This document shows positions 60,320-64,000 of a stretch of 64,000 nucleotides of DNA, in pieces. The translations under genes and the position numbers were made by a program. The first letter of the stretch is position 1, and each line of letters starts with the position of its first letter. The DNA is from Staphylococcus sp. CAG:324 (GTDB taxonomy: Bacteria; Bacillota_I; Bacilli_A; ML615J-28; CAG-313). The notes under the pieces are model-generated. The model worked only from the letters and a program-made list of their open reading frames with translations. It searched no databases and was not told the DNA's origin. Where the stretch lies: positions 1 through 64,000 of the forward strand of contig FR890808.1 of NCBI GenBank assembly GCA_000433035.1, in the 5' to 3' direction.

Positions 60320-61729
60320 TTAATCAATAATTTTTCCAGGATTTAAAATATGATGAGGATCAAAAACATCCTTAATACCTTGCATTAATTTAACTTGATT
60401 TGTACCTAAAAGTTCTTTCATATAAACTTTTTTGGCAAAACCAATTCCATGTTCACCAGAAACAAGACCACCTACTTCTTTAGCTTTTTGATACATATCA
60501 TTAAATATATCATTTAATTTTTCAGCAAATACCTCATCTGAATAATTATCTTTACAAATATAGATGTGTAAATTTCCATCTCCTGCATGACCAAATGATG
60601 GAATCCTTATTTGGTATGTTTTTGCCAACTCATATGTAAATTTTATATAATTAGCAATTTCACTGCGAGGAACCACAACATCACATTCATCCATTTGAGT
60701 TGTAGAGGCTTTAATTGCTTCTAAAAAAGCTCCTCGTGCTTTCCAAACTGATTCTTTTCTTTCTTCTGTATCAACAATAAATACATCTGTTGCTCCCAAT
60801 TTTTCTAAACATATATCTGCCGCAACTTGATAATTATATTTTAATTCTTCCTTATTTTTACCTTCAAAAGTAAGTAAAATATAAGAATCACTTTTAGTAT
60901 CAGGAAATTTTTTCCCTAAAAATTCTTCCGCAAATAATATTGTATTTCTTTCAAAAAATTCAATTGCAGTTGGTGATACTTTGGCTTTAATTATTTCAGG
61001 AACAGCATCTAATCCCTCTTGTTCAGTTTTAAAAGGAACTAATAAACTAATACTTTCAACTGGTTTCGGTTCTAATTTCAAAATCGCTTTTGTGATAATT
61101 CCTAATGTCCCCTCACTACCAATCATAAGCTGTTTTAGAGGATATCCTGTTGAATCTTTTACAACCTTTCGTCCAAACCATTCAATATCACCATTAGGTA
61201 AAACGACTTCTATAGCCCTAACCCAATCTCTTGTAACACCATATTTAACAGCACGCATACCACCAGCATTAGTTGCAATATTTCCTCCAATTGTTGCACT
61301 TTTTTCTCCAGGATCTGGTGCATAAAAATATCCTTTGGGTTCTACATAATCATATATTTCCATTAAAAGTACCCCAGGCTCTACCGTTAGAGTCAAATTT
61401 GCTTCATCTAGTTCAAGAATTTTATTCATTTTTGAAGTATTAATAATGATACCACCATATAAAGGAACACAAGCCCCAACAAGACCTGTACCGCTACCTC
61501 GTACTACTACTGGAATATAATGTTCATTGGCATATTTCATTATTTTTGATATTTCTTGTGTATTTTTAACATAAAGCATTACTTCTGGTTTTCCCGTAAC
61601 TGTACCTAACTCATCTTTTGTAAAATCTTCAGAAATATTTGTTCCCCAAATCAAATCTTCTTCACTAACAATTGTTTTCAAATAGTCTAAATCTTCTTGA
61701 TTGATTTTATTATATTTTATGTTTTTCAT
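60320..61729 (-). CDS. FAD-linked D-lactate/glycolate dehydrogenase (LctD-like)
   Basis: The 469-residue flavoprotein belongs to the GlcD/D-LDH group. It has the FAD-binding block PVVVRGSGTGLVGACVPLYG near 72-92, GGNIATNAGGMRAVKYG, LMIGSEGTLGIITKA, and C-terminal FGHAGDGNLH and GEHGIGFAKK. It follows etfB and etfA in the same order as lctBCD of Acetobacterium, where this enzyme with Etf couples lactate oxidation to NAD using reduced ferredoxin. It ends the operon. Substrate (D-lactate or another 2-hydroxy acid) is inferred from context. Confidence 0.88.
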   Translation of the reverse strand: MKNIKYNKINQEDLDYLKTIVSEEDLIWGTNISEDFTKDELGTVTGKPEVMLYVKNTQEISKIMKYANEHYIPVVVRGSGTGLVGACVPLYGGIIINTSKMNKILELDEANLTLTVEPGVLLMEIYDYVEPKGYFYAPDPGEKSATIGGNIATNAGGMRAVKYGVTRDWVRAIEVVLPNGDIEWFGRKVVKDSTGYPLKQLMIGSEGTLGIITKAILKLEPKPVESISLLVPFKTEQEGLDAVPEIIKAKVSPTAIEFFERNTILFAEEFLGKKFPDTKSDSYILLTFEGKNKEELKYNYQVAADICLEKLGATDVFIVDTEERKESVWKARGAFLEAIKASTTQMDECDVVVPRSEIANYIKFTYELAKTYQIRIPSFGHAGDGNLHIYICKDNYSDEVFAEKLNDIFNDMYQKAKEVGGLVSGEHGIGFAKKVYMKELLGTNQVKLMQGIKDVFDPHHILNPGKIID

Positions 61730-61737
61730 AAATCCTC

Positions 61738-62949
61738 CTATATTAAACCCTTATCCTTTTTTATATTGGAAATTAAACAAGGAACAACTTTATAAATATC
61801 ACCTACAATACCATAGTGTGATACATCAAAAATAGCTGCTGAAGGATTATCATTCACCGAAATAATCAACTCACTACCATTCATACCAGCAGTATACTGA
61901 ACAGCCCCACTTATTCCTAAATTGATGATTAATTTAGGTGCAACGGTTCTACCACTTAATCCGATTTGAAATTTGGCATCTTTCCATCCTGCCTCAATTA
62001 AAGGTCTTGTTACAGCGACCACGCCACCAAGAAGATCTGCCAGTTCTTCAGCCATTTGTAAATCTTCTTTAGATTTAAAAGCCCTTCCACATGCTATGAT
62101 AATATCTGCTTCAGAAATATCTGTTACCTTCTCTTTTTCTTTAATATCAATTGTTTTAATATTACTACTCATATCTAGTTTATCAACGTCCATATAAACT
62201 TTTTCACCAAAAGGCGTAACTTTATTAGGTTTTTTAAAAATCTTATAGCGAACTGTAGCCATTTGAGGACGGTTATTCGGACAAATAATTTGAGCCATGA
62301 CATTTCCACCAAAAGCTGGTCGAACCTGAATCAAATCTGTATTTTCTTTGATTCCAAGCATTGTACAATCAGCAGTTAAACCAGTTCTAAAATGTGCTGC
62401 TATTCTTGGGGCAAGACTTCTACCAAGTGAAGTTCCGCCATATAAAACAACGGTCGGATGAATTTTATTGATAAAATCTTCAAGACACCTAGCATATCGT
62501 TCCATATTGAATTTTTCATATTCTGGACTCTCATAAATAAATACTTTGTCTACTCCATACTCTAAAATTTCCATCAGATATGCATCATTCTTTTTCTTAG
62601 AACCAATTAAAATAGCATAAACGGGGTGCTTGATTACCTCCGCAAGTTCTTTCGCTTTTCCAATTAGTTCAAATGATACAGGATGAACACCATCTAAATC
62701 CGTTTCAATGAAGACACTAATACCCCGCCATAAGTTTTTATCAATCTTAGGAGTTGAATCTTTTTCAATACTTTCTGTTACTAATCCATTTGGTCCTTTT
62801 TTTACACACAAACCACAATTTTTACATCCAGCTGTAAAATTTAGTTTCCCATCAACATACTCAAGCCCACCAAAAGGACACACTTTCATCACTGCCTCAG
62901 CAGTTTGATGATTAACCTTTTCTTGATTTATTACTAACTTTTTAGCCAT
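61738..62949 (-). CDS. etfA: Electron transfer flavoprotein alpha subunit with ferredoxin-like domain
   Basis: The 403-residue EtfA carries an extra N-terminal 4Fe-4S domain with Cys24, Cys42, Cys45 and Cys48 (VCPFGG, GCKNCGLCVKKGPNG). The flavoprotein alpha domain follows (VFIETDLDGVHPVSFELIGK), then the FAD domain (GRAFKSKEDLQMAEELADLL, GLSGRTVAPKLIINLGISGA, NDNPSAAIFDVSHYGIVGD). Such N-terminal ferredoxin domains are seen in LctC and CarE of bifurcating complexes. It lies 8 bases after etfB and 8 before the dehydrogenase. Confidence 0.93.
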   Translation of the reverse strand: MAKKLVINQEKVNHQTAEAVMKVCPFGGLEYVDGKLNFTAGCKNCGLCVKKGPNGLVTESIEKDSTPKIDKNLWRGISVFIETDLDGVHPVSFELIGKAKELAEVIKHPVYAILIGSKKKNDAYLMEILEYGVDKVFIYESPEYEKFNMERYARCLEDFINKIHPTVVLYGGTSLGRSLAPRIAAHFRTGLTADCTMLGIKENTDLIQVRPAFGGNVMAQIICPNNRPQMATVRYKIFKKPNKVTPFGEKVYMDVDKLDMSSNIKTIDIKEKEKVTDISEADIIIACGRAFKSKEDLQMAEELADLLGGVVAVTRPLIEAGWKDAKFQIGLSGRTVAPKLIINLGISGAVQYTAGMNGSELIISVNDNPSAAIFDVSHYGIVGDIYKVVPCLISNIKKDKGLI

Positions 62950-62957
62950 TCTATCAC

Positions 62958-63746
62958 CTATATATATTTTTTATCCTTCAATATTTTTGTAAGACAATCT
63001 ACTTGCTCATCTAATGAACCTTTAATAACAATTTTGTCCGTATTTTTTGCTGGTGGAAACATCTTTTCAACTTGTGTTGGAGAACCTTTTAAACCATAGT
63101 GAGATTCATCTTGATCAATTACATCTAAAAAAGTTACAACAGGAATCTCAATGTTTTGGAAATCCTTTCCCCTTTTATAAGACGGCAATCTAGGCGTAAT
63201 ATGGCCTTTATCAACAGTAATTAGACAAGGGAATTTTACCTCATATGTTTCAATCGTTTTATCCATTTGGGCTCTTACTACAATGGAGTTTTCCTTTATT
63301 TCTAATACTTTTTCAACATAAGCAATATGCGGAATCTGAAGATATTCAGCCATCTCCGCTCCTACTTGAGCAGTATCGCCATCTGTTGTTTGTTTACCAC
63401 ATATAATTAAATCAAAATCACCTAATTTTTTAATTCCCTGACTAATAGTATATGCAGTAGCAACCACATCTGCTCCGCCAAATTTTCTATCACTGATTAG
63501 CAATGCCTCATCACATCCCATCCAAAGAGATTCTTCTAAAACGGCTTTTGCAGGACCTGGTCCCATTGAAATAGTTTTAATAGTAGCACCATTTTGTTCT
63601 TTAATTCTGAGAGCTGTTTCAATTCCATATAAATCATATGGATTCATCTTTGTATTGTTTCCATCTCTAATCAGTACTCCTGTTACAGGATCAATTTTTA
63701 CATCTGAAGATGCAGGAACCTGCTTTATACATACAACAATATTCAT
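62958..63746 (-). CDS. etfB: Electron transfer flavoprotein beta subunit
   Basis: The 262-residue EtfB has MNIVVCIKQVPASSDVKID at the start, MNPYDLYGIETALRIKE, the ADP/FAD loop LIICGKQTTDGDTAQVGAEM and VTFLDVIDQD. In bifurcating Etf complexes this subunit binds the bifurcating FAD and NADH. It heads the visible etfB-etfA-ldh operon, 14 bases after the hydrolase stop. Confidence 0.95.
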   Translation of the reverse strand: MNIVVCIKQVPASSDVKIDPVTGVLIRDGNNTKMNPYDLYGIETALRIKEQNGATIKTISMGPGPAKAVLEESLWMGCDEALLISDRKFGGADVVATAYTISQGIKKLGDFDLIICGKQTTDGDTAQVGAEMAEYLQIPHIAYVEKVLEIKENSIVVRAQMDKTIETYEVKFPCLITVDKGHITPRLPSYKRGKDFQNIEIPVVTFLDVIDQDESHYGLKGSPTQVEKMFPPAKNTDKIVIKGSLDEQVDCLTKILKDKKYI

Positions 63747-63760
63747 TTTATCACCTATCC

Positions 63761-64000
63761 TTATTTTTTATTAATAAACTCCATTACTTTTTCATTTAAT
63801 ATTTTTCGATAACTTACTTTAGTATAGCAATGCTCTGATCCATCAATTAATACATATTCACTATTCGGATATAATTCATCATATTTTTTACTATACATTG
63901 GAGGTACTGATTGATCAGCCCCACCTTGAACAATTAATACCGGAAGTTCAAAAGTTTCTATATCTTTATATATATCATACCCTTCAAAAGCTTTATCCAT
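63761..64000 (-). CDS. Alpha/beta hydrolase, C-terminal part only
   Basis: The last 79 codons of a gene run off the window edge. LPVLIVQGGADQSVPPMYSK carries the acid residue (GGADQSVP) and LIDGSEHCYTK the catalytic His of a serine alpha/beta hydrolase. The ATG at the very edge is most likely internal, since such enzymes have about 250 residues and the nucleophile Ser is not seen. It lies just upstream of etfB and may share its transcript. Confidence 0.8.
   Translation of the reverse strand: MDKAFEGYDIYKDIETFELPVLIVQGGADQSVPPMYSKKYDELYPNSEYVLIDGSEHCYTKVSYRKILNEKVMEFINKK

Noticed and set aside
1..64000. CRISPR arrays, insertion sequences or prophage
   Set aside because: No regularly spaced repeats, transposase, integrase or phage structural genes were seen.
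1..64000. Mycoplasma genetic code (TGA as Trp)
   Set aside because: Many genes, such as addB and the hydrogenase-like gene, end at TGA, and full-length proteins are obtained with the standard code.

Overview
The window is a chromosomal segment from a low-GC, Gram-positive (Firmicutes/Bacilli-type) bacterium that uses the standard genetic code: full-length housekeeping genes end in TGA as well as TAA. SpoIIE and a CotD-like spore coat protein point to a spore former. Lipoprotein lipoboxes, T-box leaders, a CcpA cre site, Spx and ComK-like genes fit deep-branching Bacilli, near Erysipelotrichia/Turicibacter/RF39-type gut lineages. That placement is inferred from gene content only. Coding density is high and most genes are on the minus strand. 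Promoters are simple sigma-A types, usually with a 17-bp spacer.

Layout. 1-5 kb: a PdaC-like deacetylase cut by the window edge, a putative immunity protein in a loosely packed region, and a large metallophosphoesterase lipoprotein. 5-11.3 kb: rpsD with a structured leader, a one-helix membrane protein, then an operon msmX - comK-like - pgk - tpiA, and a PucR-type regulator. 11.4-20 kb: rhodanese, addBA, spoIIE. 20-24 kb: the origin-proximal type block mnmG-rsmG-parA-DUF951 without parB, then a zinc ribbon protein. 24-29.4 kb: pduL and rimO diverge; a DUF2779 nuclease-like gene overlaps a cysteine-stripped [FeFe]-hydrogenase-like gene; a 44-residue Cys4 mini-protein follows. 29.5-34.5 kb: three tRNAs (Leu, Asp, Phe), a DUF2188-like protein, an NAGPA-domain surface protein, efp and ispH.

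34.6-41.4 kb: a DUF1538 membrane protein with two PII-like proteins, an XRE-YcxB membrane protein, and a GH18 lipoprotein with a small P-loop kinase. 41.5-48.6 kb: pheST with a Phe T-box, cotD-like, clpP, a pseudouridine synthase, a small alarmone synthetase and a CYTH protein. 48.7-57.4 kb: spx and the oppABCDF operon. OppA, OppC and OppF all carry unusual extra segments. 57.5-64 kb: small membrane proteins, trpS with a Trp T-box, and etfB-etfA-ldh, which matches an electron-bifurcating lactate dehydrogenase. The window ends inside an alpha/beta hydrolase.

How the parts fit. Peptide import (opp, under a predicted cre site), sugar import energised by MsmX, lower glycolysis and lactate oxidation through bifurcating Etf/LDH describe an anaerobic fermenter. 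PduL links acyl-CoA to acyl phosphate. Spx, RelQ-type ppGpp synthetase and ClpP give stress control. The most novel items are the cysteine-stripped hydrogenase-like protein coupled to a Fe-S nuclease-like gene, and the apparently circularly permuted OppA.
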